From: Anaerolineae bacterium CG2_30_57_67
GTDB taxonomy: Bacteria > Chloroflexota > Anaerolineae > Anaerolineales > Villigracilaceae
Direction of reading: 5' to 3'
Assembly (NCBI GenBank): GCA_001872455.1
Contig: MNXJ01000019.1
Location: 1 to 43,345 of the forward strand
DNA: 43,345 bases
Positions 15,939 to 24,258 of the stretch are shown here, piece after piece. Under the pieces are notes generated by a model. It was given only the letters and a program-made list of their open reading frames with translations. It made no database searches and was not told the DNA's origin. Position numbers and translations under genes: made by a program. Positions within the stretch are counted from its first letter, which is position 1. Every line of letters starts with the position of its first letter.

Positions 15939-16181
15939 GCAAACCACAGGCAACATCGCCAACAGCGATAGCCCGTAAGGCAACATAAATGTCGGGCCAC
16001 GCAACGCGGCAGACTCGACTTCGTCGGGTTAGACGTCGTGCAGTCTTTTGCAGATTTGCAGAGTCGAAACCCGCACCGCATCCAACGCGGTGTCAAAACT
16101 GGTTTTGGCGGTTTCAATTTTCACCAAACCCGGCGTGAACAACGCCGCCTTCTGCGCCGCTGGCTTCAATCAGCAGTTTGG
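15939..16181. other. Intergenic stretch between dltB and the MoaD-like gene, probable decayed DNA
   Basis: No intact gene. The minus strand has two short overlapping reading frames with protein-like composition (ending near 16130 and 16030), each broken by stops, as in gene remnants. Around 15982-16003 lies CATAAATGTCG, which resembles the palindrome core of the short mobile elements at 33774 and 37724. No clear terminator was found for the converging genes. Confidence 0.4.
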
Positions 16182-16412
16182 CTAGCCTCCGTTGACCGCC
16201 GGATATAGTTTGACTTCGTCTTGCCCGAAGACAATTGCCGCCTGCAAATCCACCATCTGGCCGTTGACGACCGTCAGGTGGACTTCTGCCAGTGGAAGCC
16301 CCAACCCGGCCAGCACTTCGCTGAGCCGGGTTGGGGCTTTTAATTCAATTTCCACCCGGCTGCGACGGTTGGGGAGGTAGAAATCGAGGTGTCCGCCCGC
16401 GTAGAGTTTCAT
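16182..16412 (-). CDS. MoaD/ThiS-like sulfur-carrier protein
   Basis: 76 residues. Beta-grasp fold with the C-terminal G-G needed for thiocarboxylate formation; V-x-V-N-G-x-x-V near the middle is typical of the ThiS/MoaD family. The start overlaps the end of the AOR gene, and such small proteins are often encoded beside tungsten/molybdenum AOR genes, so a role in pterin cofactor synthesis for that enzyme is likely. Confidence 0.82.
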   Translation of the reverse strand: MKLYAGGHLDFYLPNRRSRVEIELKAPTRLSEVLAGLGLPLAEVHLTVVNGQMVDLQAAIVFGQDEVKLYPAVNGG

Positions 16413-18316
16413 TTTTGGGTGTCAACCGGCAGCATTTCAGCGGCCCAGCCCAGCGCAAGCGATTCGAGCCGCTCGCGCGTGGGAACGCCCGTTTCAGCGT
16501 TCCAGCCTTTCAGGGCATATAAAATTGTCAGGGCTTGTTCAAAGTCGTCGCGCGGCAGGCCGAGGCCCTGCAACGGGCCATTTTCCAGCCCCTGAAAAAT
16601 CCGTTCCGGCAGGGTGTCATCCTGACGCGAAAAGCCCTGGCGCAGATTAAATATCCGCGCCAGGTTGGTGCCGCGCTCGCCAATTTGGAGCAAGTCGTCC
16701 ATCGTCATGTTCCAGCCGGTAGCCGCATTGATGGACAGGAGTACATCGTCGGGGTGGATGAAGGAGCGCGGCGCGGGGCCAAAGAAGCAGTAGCCGGTCG
16801 TCTTTTCCATGCTGCCCCATTTTTCCAAAATGTAGAAATGTTTCATTTTTTCGGCGTTCAGCAGCCGGGAAGGTTGGGCGACAGTAATCCCGAGCGCGGC
16901 GGCGCTCTTGAACTGAATGGCTTCGGGGTTGGCAAAGGCCGGGTCGTGCGCCACCACCAGATGGTCGGCGCCGATTTCGGAGATGGCGTAGCCCATACCG
17001 ACGTTGTATTTGCCGCGCGGCTCGTGCATGGCGAGTTCCTGCCCTTTGACCTGGATGGTAAAGAATTTGGCCTCGCCGCCGATTTTTTCCGCGGCGCGTT
17101 TACTGCCTTCAGCCAGCAGGTTGCCAAAACCTTCGCGGCGGGCAATTTTTTCCAGCATGGCGAGCATGGCTTCGGCATTGCCAAAGCGCAGGTCGAGGCC
17201 GCCGGTGTCCTCCAGGCCAATCAGGCCGTGTTCAAAACATTCCATGGCGAAGGCAATCGTCGCCCCGGCGGAAATGCTATCGAGCATGTAGGCGTTGCAG
17301 AGTTCATTGGCTTTGGCGATGGCCTGCAAATCGCTGATGCCGCAGTTGGGGCCAAACGCGCCCAAGGTTTCATATTCCGGGCCGCCATAGGGCGAGGGCT
17401 GGCCGTTGACGGCGACTTCGCGCTTACAGCGCACGGCGCAGGCGTAGCAGCTGCGCCGCGCTGTGAGCAACTGCTTTTCGTAGGCTTCCCATTTGAGTTC
17501 GTCTACGCCTTCAAACGCGCCCTGGCGAAAGTTGCGCGTGGGCAAAATTCCGGCGGTATTGAGCGGTTCGACCAAACCGGGCGTGCCGCGCACCTGCAAA
17601 TCCCAGCTGAGTGGGTTATCACGTACGGCTTTGGAGAGTTTGCGTCCCAGCGCCAGCAGTGTTTCAGGGTCGTGCGCCAGCGACTGGTAACGCAGACTGC
17701 CGCGCACGGCAATTGCGCGCAGGTTTTTGGAGCCCATCACCGCGCCCATGCCCGTGCGCCCGTTGAAATGGCGCAGGTCGTTGGTCAGACCAGCGTAACG
17801 CACCAGGTTTTCGCCGCCGATTCCAATTTGCAAGACGCGGATCTTTTCATCACCCAATTCGGCGCGGATGGTTTCCTGCGCTTCGGCGGTGGTGCGGCCC
17901 CACAGGTGCGCCGCCGGGCGGATTTCGGTCACGCCATCCTGAATCCAGAGATACACCGGCTGAGGGGCGCGGCCCTTGACGACGATGGCCTCGAACCCGG
18001 CCATTTTCAGTTCCGGCCCCCAGAAGCCGCCCGCTTCCGATTCGCCGTAGCCGCCGGTCAGCGGCGAGCGCGCCGAGACAACGTAGCGCGTGGCCGTGGA
18101 GACGGGCGCGCCGGTCAGCAGGCCGTTGGCAATGACGAGCACATTTTCAGGCGCGAAAGGTTCGGTATGCGCGGGCAGTTCATTCAGCAAAATGTAGCCC
18201 GCCAGCGCTTTGCCGCCGGGGTAGAGCCGGTAAAAGTCCTCGCTCAGGGTTTCCACTTCCAGCGCGCCGGTGGAGAGATTGACTCGTAGAATTTTTGCGG
18301 TGCTGCCGTATGCCAT
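16409..18316 (-). CDS. Aldehyde:ferredoxin oxidoreductase (AOR family, tungsten/molybdenum)
   Basis: 635 residues, the usual AOR length. Oxidises aldehydes to acids with ferredoxin as electron acceptor, using a bis-pterin tungsten (or Mo) centre and one [4Fe-4S] cluster. Cluster ligands visible: C290-x2-C293-x3-C297 and C510. Pterin-binding stretches are typical (G-G-K-A-L-A near 34-39, G-R-T-G-M-G-A-V-M-G-S-K-N-L-R near 186-200). The ribosome binding site is GGAGG, just before the ATG. It lies downstream of a sugar operon on the same strand, separated by a 142-base gap with a hairpin, and is followed by a MoaD-like gene. The aldehyde substrate cannot be read from sequence; oxygen-sensitive family, so an anaerobic lifestyle is implied. 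Confidence 0.9.
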   Translation of the reverse strand: MAYGSTAKILRVNLSTGALEVETLSEDFYRLYPGGKALAGYILLNELPAHTEPFAPENVLVIANGLLTGAPVSTATRYVVSARSPLTGGYGESEAGGFWGPELKMAGFEAIVVKGRAPQPVYLWIQDGVTEIRPAAHLWGRTTAEAQETIRAELGDEKIRVLQIGIGGENLVRYAGLTNDLRHFNGRTGMGAVMGSKNLRAIAVRGSLRYQSLAHDPETLLALGRKLSKAVRDNPLSWDLQVRGTPGLVEPLNTAGILPTRNFRQGAFEGVDELKWEAYEKQLLTARRSCYACAVRCKREVAVNGQPSPYGGPEYETLGAFGPNCGISDLQAIAKANELCNAYMLDSISAGATIAFAMECFEHGLIGLEDTGGLDLRFGNAEAMLAMLEKIARREGFGNLLAEGSKRAAEKIGGEAKFFTIQVKGQELAMHEPRGKYNVGMGYAISEIGADHLVVAHDPAFANPEAIQFKSAAALGITVAQPSRLLNAEKMKHFYILEKWGSMEKTTGYCFFGPAPRSFIHPDDVLLSINAATGWNMTMDDLLQIGERGTNLARIFNLRQGFSRQDDTLPERIFQGLENGPLQGLGLPRDDFEQALTILYALKGWNAETGVPTRERLESLALGWAAEMLPVDTQK

Positions 18317-18360
18317 GGGGCCTCCAAATTTTCAACCAGACGGAACAAAACCAAAACCTT

Positions 18361-18440
18361 GACCACGAAGGTCCCAAAGAGACACGAAGGAAAATTTTTA
18401 AGGTTTTCCTTCGTGCCGCTTGGTGTCTTTTGTGGTTACA
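18361..18440. repeat. Long imperfect inverted repeat between M24-like gene and AOR gene
   Basis: CACGAAGGAAAA (18383-18394) and TTTTCCTTCGTG (18404-18415) form a perfect 12-bp stem with a 9-base loop. The outer arms (ACCACGAAGG... and ...TTTTGTGGTTA) extend it imperfectly to about 18362-18438. It may terminate or process the transcript between the two minus-strand genes, or be a dispersed palindromic repeat. Confidence 0.7.
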
Positions 18441-18458
18441 GGTTTGCTCAAAATCATT

Positions 18459-19559
18459 CTACCTAATTTCCAGCGCCAGCGGACAGTTGATTTCGACATC
18501 CTGTTCAGCGATTCTAATCGAAATTACCGGCCAGTTGGGGGTGGTGGTGAGAATTTCATTCGATTGCGCGCCAATCAGGATGGTGTCCTCCATTTTAGCA
18601 CCGGCGATGGTCGGATTCCAGGCGTAGGCTTGACCGATTGAAACCACATCCGCTGAACCAGGCAGACCCAACAACTCACGCGGTTCATAGCCGACGGCCC
18701 CGCCCTGATGATGGAAGCGCCACTCGTCAGGGAAACCTGCCGCCGTGTATTCAGCCTGTCCGCGTTGGAAAACTTCGTCAAGTGAGCAGCCGGGGCGGGT
18801 GTGAGCAATCAAGGCAGCGTTGACGCGCGCGGTGGCGACGATACGCTTTTGCGCCTCCGCCGGAAGCGGCCCAAAGTGGACGAGACGCGAAATGGAGCAG
18901 ACCAACCCCCAGCGGCGTCCACTCAACACCAGCAGGGCATACTTTTCCAACTTTTTCTCCGTCGGCAACGGGTGACGGAAGCGGTAGATGCGTTCATCGG
19001 TGGCAATCAAGTTGACAATCGGCTGGACGCCGCGCTTTTGGGCTTCGCCGCCCAGCAAAGCGGCGATTTCGTATTCGCTCATACCGGGGCGAACCGACCG
19101 GGCGGCAGAATCCATCGCCTGGGCGCAGAACTGACCCAACTGCCGGAAGCGCTCCCCCTCGGCAGGCGTCAGACTCGCCCGCAGCCGGGAGATTTCTGCG
19201 CTGACATCTTTTGCGCCGCCAAAAGGCACATCCGCAATTGAGTTCAGCCCGGCGGTCAGTTGATTCAGCTCGGCGAGTGGATTTGTCCAGTGAGAGATGC
19301 GCAACTCCCAGCCCTGTTCCGCCAGCCCAGATTCCTGCTCGAGGCGCGGGGCCTCGATGTTGTTGGTCGCCAGATAACAGCGTTCGCGGGTGACGAGGAG
19401 CGATGCCGCGCCTTCGGTGGTGGCGGTGTTGACGTAGGAGGTCGCGCCGCAGGTGGCCCAGGCAAAACTGCTCACGCGGCGCAAGAGCAGAGCGTCTGCG
19501 CCGTGCTTGTCCAGCAGCCTCAAAATTTTTTCGCGCTTGATCAGAAATTCCGCGTTCAT
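18459..19559 (-). CDS. M24 (creatinase/aminopeptidase) family protein, metal ligands apparently lost
   Basis: 366 residues: a creatinase-type N-domain (about 1-130) and a C-terminal pita-bread domain. The His of H-H-Q-G-G-A-V-G-Y and the Glu of N-P-T-I-A-G-A-K-M-E-D-T match family positions. Where active M24 peptidases have two metal-binding Asp residues, this protein reads L-V-L-S-G-R-R-W-G-L-V-C-S-I-S-R-L-V, with no Asp. It is therefore unlikely to be a normal two-metal Xaa-Pro peptidase; a creatinase-like, metal-free hydrolase is possible. It overlaps the TauE/SafE gene by ATGA, so it belongs to the sugar operon. Confidence 0.78.
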   Translation of the reverse strand: MNAEFLIKREKILRLLDKHGADALLLRRVSSFAWATCGATSYVNTATTEGAASLLVTRERCYLATNNIEAPRLEQESGLAEQGWELRISHWTNPLAELNQLTAGLNSIADVPFGGAKDVSAEISRLRASLTPAEGERFRQLGQFCAQAMDSAARSVRPGMSEYEIAALLGGEAQKRGVQPIVNLIATDERIYRFRHPLPTEKKLEKYALLVLSGRRWGLVCSISRLVHFGPLPAEAQKRIVATARVNAALIAHTRPGCSLDEVFQRGQAEYTAAGFPDEWRFHHQGGAVGYEPRELLGLPGSADVVSIGQAYAWNPTIAGAKMEDTILIGAQSNEILTTTPNWPVISIRIAEQDVEINCPLALEIR

Positions 19560-20284
19560 GCAAAGACCATCCTCAGACTGGTGACCAGCAACAAAAGCAA
19601 GACAAATTTCCGAAAACCTTGTGCTGGCAGGCGCTTTTCCAGCAAGGCTCCCGCGATTAATCCCGCAATCAGGGCTGGCAGGGCTATTTTCCCAAACCAG
19701 CCCAAAACGACCGGGGTAAAGTTGCCAGAAATGGCATGGTTAAAAATCACCTGCACGCTGCTGATAATGAAATAGCCCTGCAAATTGCCACGAAAACGGG
19801 CGGGTTCCCATTTTTGGGTATCGGCATAAATAATCATGGCCGGCCCGGACGTATTAAAAGCGCCCCCCATCAAACCGCTGAACAGCCCGGCCAAGGCTTG
19901 CCAAAGCGGGTGAGTCAGTTGGGGCAGGTGGAAACCCGAAAGCGCGTACAGTGCATACAGCGCAATGATGGTTCCCAGGATGCGTAAGCCCCAGACATTA
20001 TCCAGCCCCTTTAGAAACTGCACGCCAATTGGAATGCTGATGAACGAAACCACAATCGCCAGCCAAATATCCCGAAAGGTGAGCGAGCGCCAATTTCGGA
20101 AAAGAATGACCGCTTCGATGCAAATCGCAATCAGCGCAACCAGCGGGGAGGCCACACGCAAGCCCAAAATGCTGGGCAAAATCGCCATCGTGACCAGCGC
20201 CATACCAAAACCGCTGATTCCCTGTGTCAGAACGGCAAAGAAAATTATCGCGGCAACGAACCCAGCAAGGACAACATCATTCAT
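19556..20284 (-). CDS. TauE/SafE family membrane exporter
   Basis: 242 residues, about 7-8 TM helices. The G-F-G-M-A-L-V-T-M near the N-terminus and G-L-M-G-G-A-F-N-T-S-G-P-A in the second half are the paired TauE/SafE repeats. Members export sulfonates, sulfite or related organosulfur anions. It begins 17 bases after the transaldolase-like gene. In a sugar operon this hints that a sulfonated product is exported. Confidence 0.88.
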   Translation of the reverse strand: MNDVVLAGFVAAIIFFAVLTQGISGFGMALVTMAILPSILGLRVASPLVALIAICIEAVILFRNWRSLTFRDIWLAIVVSFISIPIGVQFLKGLDNVWGLRILGTIIALYALYALSGFHLPQLTHPLWQALAGLFSGLMGGAFNTSGPAMIIYADTQKWEPARFRGNLQGYFIISSVQVIFNHAISGNFTPVVLGWFGKIALPALIAGLIAGALLEKRLPAQGFRKFVLLLLLVTSLRMVFA

Positions 20285-20301
20285 TGCGCGCTTCCGCGGT
20301 A

Positions 20302-20973
20302 CTAGGCTTCGTCATAGAGCGTCTTATCCCAAAACTTCGTAAAACGCTGAATTCCATCCACGGTGTACGGGTGCTGCACGCCTTCCTGGTAAACCGATAA
20401 CCCGGCGGTGACAATATCCGCGCCCAGCACGGCCATATCCACAATCTGGCGGGCATTGCGCACCGCGGCCACGATGATTTCAGAGTCAAAATCATAGTTA
20501 GCGCGAATCGTCATAATATCGTCAATAAATCCCTTGATATCCTCGCCGTTGGTTTCCTTCCAGCCGATAAACGGTGAAATGAAATACGCGCCAGAGCGCA
20601 TGGCTTGCAGAGCCTGCATCGGTGAGAAAATCAGCGTGCAATTCACGCGGATATCTTTCTTCGCCAGCGCTTCAATCACCTTGAAGGTTGATTCCATGCA
20701 CTGCAACTTAATCACAAAATTGGGCGAAATCGCCGCCAACTTCTCGGCTTCGGGCATCATCTCGGCGTAGGTCACAAAATGCGGGTTGACTTCCACCGAA
20801 ACGGTCTTCTCCGTCCCTTCGACCAGTTTCGCAATCTCGCGGATAACCGTCAGGAACGGCTTGCCAGAAGCCTGCACATGCCGCGGGTTGGTGGTAATCC
20901 CATCAACGTTGAACGCATCGAGGGCGTATTCAATTTCACTTGTGATGGCGCTATCCAGAAAAAACTGCATCAT
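20302..20973 (-). CDS. Transaldolase / fructose-6-phosphate aldolase family protein
   Basis: 223 residues, the short TalC/FSA-type TIM barrel. T-T-N-P near 27-30 and the Schiff-base lysine K89 in N-F-V-I-K are present, as is N-C-T-L-I-F-S near 111-117. Unusual points: R-H follows T-T-N-P where S-I/L is common, and the phosphate-site A-S-F/I-R motif reads A-A-V-R (169-172), so the usual Ser is lost. The substrate may therefore not be a normal sugar phosphate; a sulfonated ketose is one option. GAGGAG lies before the double ATG at 20973/20970. Downstream of GH31 by 9 bases. Confidence 0.85.
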   Translation of the reverse strand: MMQFFLDSAITSEIEYALDAFNVDGITTNPRHVQASGKPFLTVIREIAKLVEGTEKTVSVEVNPHFVTYAEMMPEAEKLAAISPNFVIKLQCMESTFKVIEALAKKDIRVNCTLIFSPMQALQAMRSGAYFISPFIGWKETNGEDIKGFIDDIMTIRANYDFDSEIIVAAVRNARQIVDMAVLGADIVTAGLSVYQEGVQHPYTVDGIQRFTKFWDKTLYDEA

Positions 20974-20982
20974 TGACTCCTC

Positions 20983-23190
20983 TTATTTGAATTGGATTTT
21001 CACATCAGACGGAAGGTTTTCCAATTTTCCATCTGACGAAATACTTAAATTCAGACCCGGTAACTGCATTCCGTTTCGCGGTAGCCCAAACGCCCAGACC
21101 TGCTCCAGGTGAAGGCCCGCTTTGAGTTCTCCCGTGTGCTGGACGGCGGGACCAAGCGGAAGAATGCTTCCTTCGCGCCCGAAAATGGGGATGTGATCGA
21201 GGGGGACTTCTCGCTCGAACAGCCCTGGCCCCTGCACCCAGGTTTGGTTCCAAATATCGAACCAGTTCCCGGCTGGCAGGTAAAAGCGCACCCTGCCGCC
21301 CGGCTGAAGCACCGGAATCACCAACAGCGACGGGCCCAGCATGTATTGCTGGTCAAACTGCCAGGCCAGGCGCTCTTCGGGAAAGGCCAAGACCATCGAG
21401 CGCATGACCGGCATCCCGGTTTGGCTGGCTTCGAGGGCGCAGCCTTGCAGGTACGGAATCAACTGATAGCGCCAGTTCAGCCACTTGCGCACGATTTCTT
21501 CCGCCTGTTCGCCAAAAAACCAGGGTTCGCGCGGGCTGGTGCCGTGAAAGCGGGTGTGCGAAGCCATAATCCCGGCCTGCGCCCAGCGGATGTACAGTTC
21601 GGGGTCGGGCATTCCGCTGCCAAGCAGGCCGCCGCTTTCTTGCGGCCCATAAAACCCGCCAATGTCATGCGCGTAAAACGCGCCGCCGCTCATGCCCCAC
21701 GAAAGCCCGCCGCGAATGCTGGCCGCCAGGCCTTCCCAATCGCCCTGCGGGTCGCCGCCCCACTGCACCGGGTAGCGCTGTCCGCCTGCCCAACTGGAAC
21801 GGCCCCAAACAATCCCGTCTTTTTCGCCATACAGCTGCGAGGCTTCAAACGCGCAGCGGTTGTAGAGCAGGGTATAGATATTGTGCAGGCGTTTGCCCAT
21901 ATCGCCGTTGTACCCAACCACCGCTTCTGGCACGGCTTCGCCATAATCGGTTTTCATCACACTGACGCCCATCTCGAACAAGTCACGGTGCATCTCGCGG
22001 AACCAGGCGTAGGCTTCGGGGTTGGTGAAATCCAGCAAGCCCGAAGGCTGCAAGTGCGGAATCAGCCGGTCATTCGGCGGCGGCAGCCAGCGGTGGATGT
22101 AGGTTTCGCCTTCCGGCGTTTGCAGGAAAAACTTTTTCGCCGCCAATTCGTCAAACAGCGGGTTGAGCGTCGAAAGATAGGAATATTCCCACAGGCACAG
22201 CCGGTAATCCATCCCGCGCAGGGTGCGCACAAAACCCGCCGGGTCGGGGTAGCGCTCGGTGTCCCAGGCGAAATCAAAGCGCGTCTCCGATTTGTGCCAG
22301 GCGCGTCCGTCCAGCGTCAGCACATCACAGGGAATGCGCCGCTCACGCAGTTTCTCGGCCACTTCCATAATTTCGGCAGATGTTTTGTAATAAGCGCGTG
22401 AAAACCACGCGCCGTAACTCCAGACCGGCGGCAGCGCCGTGCGCCCGGTCAGCGCGGTATATTTTTGGAGCATCTCCGCCGGAGAATCGGCAAAGAGTAG
22501 AAACAGGTCGAGCGTGGGGTCGTCCAGTTTTAGCACATAACTGCGGTGCGACCAGGGCGCATAGCCCACACCATGCGTCACCCGCACTGGAGTGTGGACA
22601 AAAACGCCCCAGCCGCTCGGGCTCCAGGCAAAGGGTACATTTTTATAAGAAATTTCGGCATTGACGCCGGTGGCGTCGCGGTTCCAGTTTTCGATTAACT
22701 GCCCGCGCTTATCGAGCGCGCCGAATTTGTCGCCCAGGCCAAAGACGCTTTCGTCGCTGGCGAGCGCCAGGGAGATGAGCCACTGTTCGGGGCTGGCCGC
22801 CACAGGCGCAAGGCGCAGCGTGCCGCTGATGGTGCGGTCGGTGGCGGAGGCGAGCATCAATTTTCCGGCGCGATACACCGCCAGGCGCAGGGGTTCCTGC
22901 TGGAAAACCAGTTCCAATTCTCCGCTTTTGACGCGAATCTCATCCTTGGCGCTTGCCACGCTGATAGTTTCTTTTGGCAAACCAGCTTCGTCAGCCAGAA
23001 TGCCGTAATCGGGAACAGGAAGACGCTGAAAGCGCAGGCGCAGCAAATCCACGCCCGGCGCGCTGACTTCCAACGTCCCGGCGACGGTTTCGAAACGGGC
23101 AAGTCTATCCGCGAGGCTGGTAAATTTCAGCCATTCCAGGCGGGTGAAATCAGATTGGAGTTTGTTGGCTTCCTGGTCGAATAACATCAT
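20983..23190 (-). CDS. GH31 family alpha-glycosidase, YicI (alpha-xylosidase)-like
   Basis: 735 residues from the ATG at 23190; the frame opens further upstream inside the permease gene. An N-terminal beta-sandwich is followed by the (beta/alpha)8 barrel. The nucleophile D415 is in V-M-K-T-D-Y-G-E and the acid/base D480 in V-Q-W-G-G-D, nearly the same positions as in E. coli YicI. R-S-S-W-A-G-G-Q and H-D-I-G-G-F also match. No signal peptide, so it acts on imported oligosides in the cytosol. The barrel matches alpha-xylosidases; I could not recognise the sulfonate-binding set of YihQ. Between the ABC permeases and the transaldolase-like gene. Confidence 0.88.
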   Translation of the reverse strand: MMLFDQEANKLQSDFTRLEWLKFTSLADRLARFETVAGTLEVSAPGVDLLRLRFQRLPVPDYGILADEAGLPKETISVASAKDEIRVKSGELELVFQQEPLRLAVYRAGKLMLASATDRTISGTLRLAPVAASPEQWLISLALASDESVFGLGDKFGALDKRGQLIENWNRDATGVNAEISYKNVPFAWSPSGWGVFVHTPVRVTHGVGYAPWSHRSYVLKLDDPTLDLFLLFADSPAEMLQKYTALTGRTALPPVWSYGAWFSRAYYKTSAEIMEVAEKLRERRIPCDVLTLDGRAWHKSETRFDFAWDTERYPDPAGFVRTLRGMDYRLCLWEYSYLSTLNPLFDELAAKKFFLQTPEGETYIHRWLPPPNDRLIPHLQPSGLLDFTNPEAYAWFREMHRDLFEMGVSVMKTDYGEAVPEAVVGYNGDMGKRLHNIYTLLYNRCAFEASQLYGEKDGIVWGRSSWAGGQRYPVQWGGDPQGDWEGLAASIRGGLSWGMSGGAFYAHDIGGFYGPQESGGLLGSGMPDPELYIRWAQAGIMASHTRFHGTSPREPWFFGEQAEEIVRKWLNWRYQLIPYLQGCALEASQTGMPVMRSMVLAFPEERLAWQFDQQYMLGPSLLVIPVLQPGGRVRFYLPAGNWFDIWNQTWVQGPGLFEREVPLDHIPIFGREGSILPLGPAVQHTGELKAGLHLEQVWAFGLPRNGMQLPGLNLSISSDGKLENLPSDVKIQFK

Positions 23191-23204
23191 CTGTTCCAGT
23201 TGTC

Positions 23205-24257
23205 TTACTTTAGACCGGTTGTGGCAATGCCGGTGGTGATGTTTTCTTGCAAAAGGCCAAAGATGAAGGTAATCGGTAGCAGAGTCAGTACCGTCATCGC
23301 CAGAATCAAATTCCATTGCACGTTGAGTTCGCCCTGGAAGGAGGCCAGACCCACTTGCAGGGTGAAATATTCACTGCGGCTGAGGACAATCAGCGGCCAG
23401 AGAAAATCGTTCCAGCGCCACATGACCGAGAAAATGGTCAGGACTGCCAGTGCGGGTTTCGCCAGCGGCAGAATAATCTGCGAATAGATGCGCCATTCGC
23501 TTGCCCCGTCAATCCGCGCCGCGTCGATGAGTTCATCCGGGATGGTGAGCATGTACTGACGCAGCAGGAAGACGCCGGTGGGGGTGGCCGCCGCCGGGAC
23601 GATGATGCCCAGCAGGTTGTTATTCCAGCCCACATTGGTGATGACCAGGAAAACCGGCACCAGCACCACTGAAAGCGGCACCATCAGCGTGCTAATCATG
23701 ACCATGAAAATGGTCTGACGCCCGCGAAATTTGTATTTGCTCAGGGCAAAAGCTGCCATGCTGTTGACCAACAGGGTCAGCAAAGTTGCCGTCACGGTTA
23801 CAACGATACTATTCCAGAGATAGAGGCCAAAATTGAAACTTTCGATGCCTTCTTTATAGTTTTCCAGCCCAAAATAGACGCTTTCAAGCGGCTGGCGCTG
23901 ATTGATGTTGACTTTAATCAGATTGCCAGGGTTAACCGGGTCAACCAGCTGCGCTTCCAGCCCCACACGGCGTACCTGGGCCAGGGTTTGGGTTGTGCCG
24001 TCCGCGAGCGTGACCGAGTAAAGCGGAAGCGGTTCGGGATAACCTTCTACAACGGCGGTTTGCTGGCGATAGGGCAGAAAACGCGGCGGGAATTTGACGA
24101 TTTCACCCGAAGTTTTAAAGGAAGAGAGGATTAACCAGAGGATAGGGCCAAACATGATGACAACGCCTGAAATCAAATACACATAAGAGAGCACATCGGT
24201 AAGACCAAGCTTTTTGCCGCCTTTTTTGCGCGTAAGGTAACTCAGGGTCGAATTCAT
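23205..24257 (-). CDS. ABC sugar transporter permease, MalG-like, with extra outer loop
   Basis: 350 residues, about 70 longer than typical MalG-type permeases. Six TM helices. The EAA loop is D-A-A-R-I-D-G-A-S-E-W-R-I-Y, followed by Q-I-I-L-P-L-A-K-P-A-L, which docks the ATPase. The extra length is a hydrophilic segment at about 60-128 between TM1 and TM2, on the outer face. GAGGAG lies upstream of the ATG; starts 1 base after the partner permease. No ATPase gene lies nearby, so a shared MsmX-type ATPase encoded elsewhere is likely. Confidence 0.9.
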   Translation of the reverse strand: MNSTLSYLTRKKGGKKLGLTDVLSYVYLISGVVIMFGPILWLILSSFKTSGEIVKFPPRFLPYRQQTAVVEGYPEPLPLYSVTLADGTTQTLAQVRRVGLEAQLVDPVNPGNLIKVNINQRQPLESVYFGLENYKEGIESFNFGLYLWNSIVVTVTATLLTLLVNSMAAFALSKYKFRGRQTIFMVMISTLMVPLSVVLVPVFLVITNVGWNNNLLGIIVPAAATPTGVFLLRQYMLTIPDELIDAARIDGASEWRIYSQIILPLAKPALAVLTIFSVMWRWNDFLWPLIVLSRSEYFTLQVGLASFQGELNVQWNLILAMTVLTLLPITFIFGLLQENITTGIATTGLK

Positions 24258-24258
24258 C

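Noticed and set aside
16535-18289. 584-codon open frame on the plus strand
   Set aside because: It is antisense to the AOR gene; composition is that of a shadow frame and AOR motifs on the other strand are unambiguous.
21109-22401. 430-codon open frame on the plus strand
   Set aside because: Antisense to the GH31 gene, whose catalytic motifs are clear; no ribosome binding site or recognisable domain.
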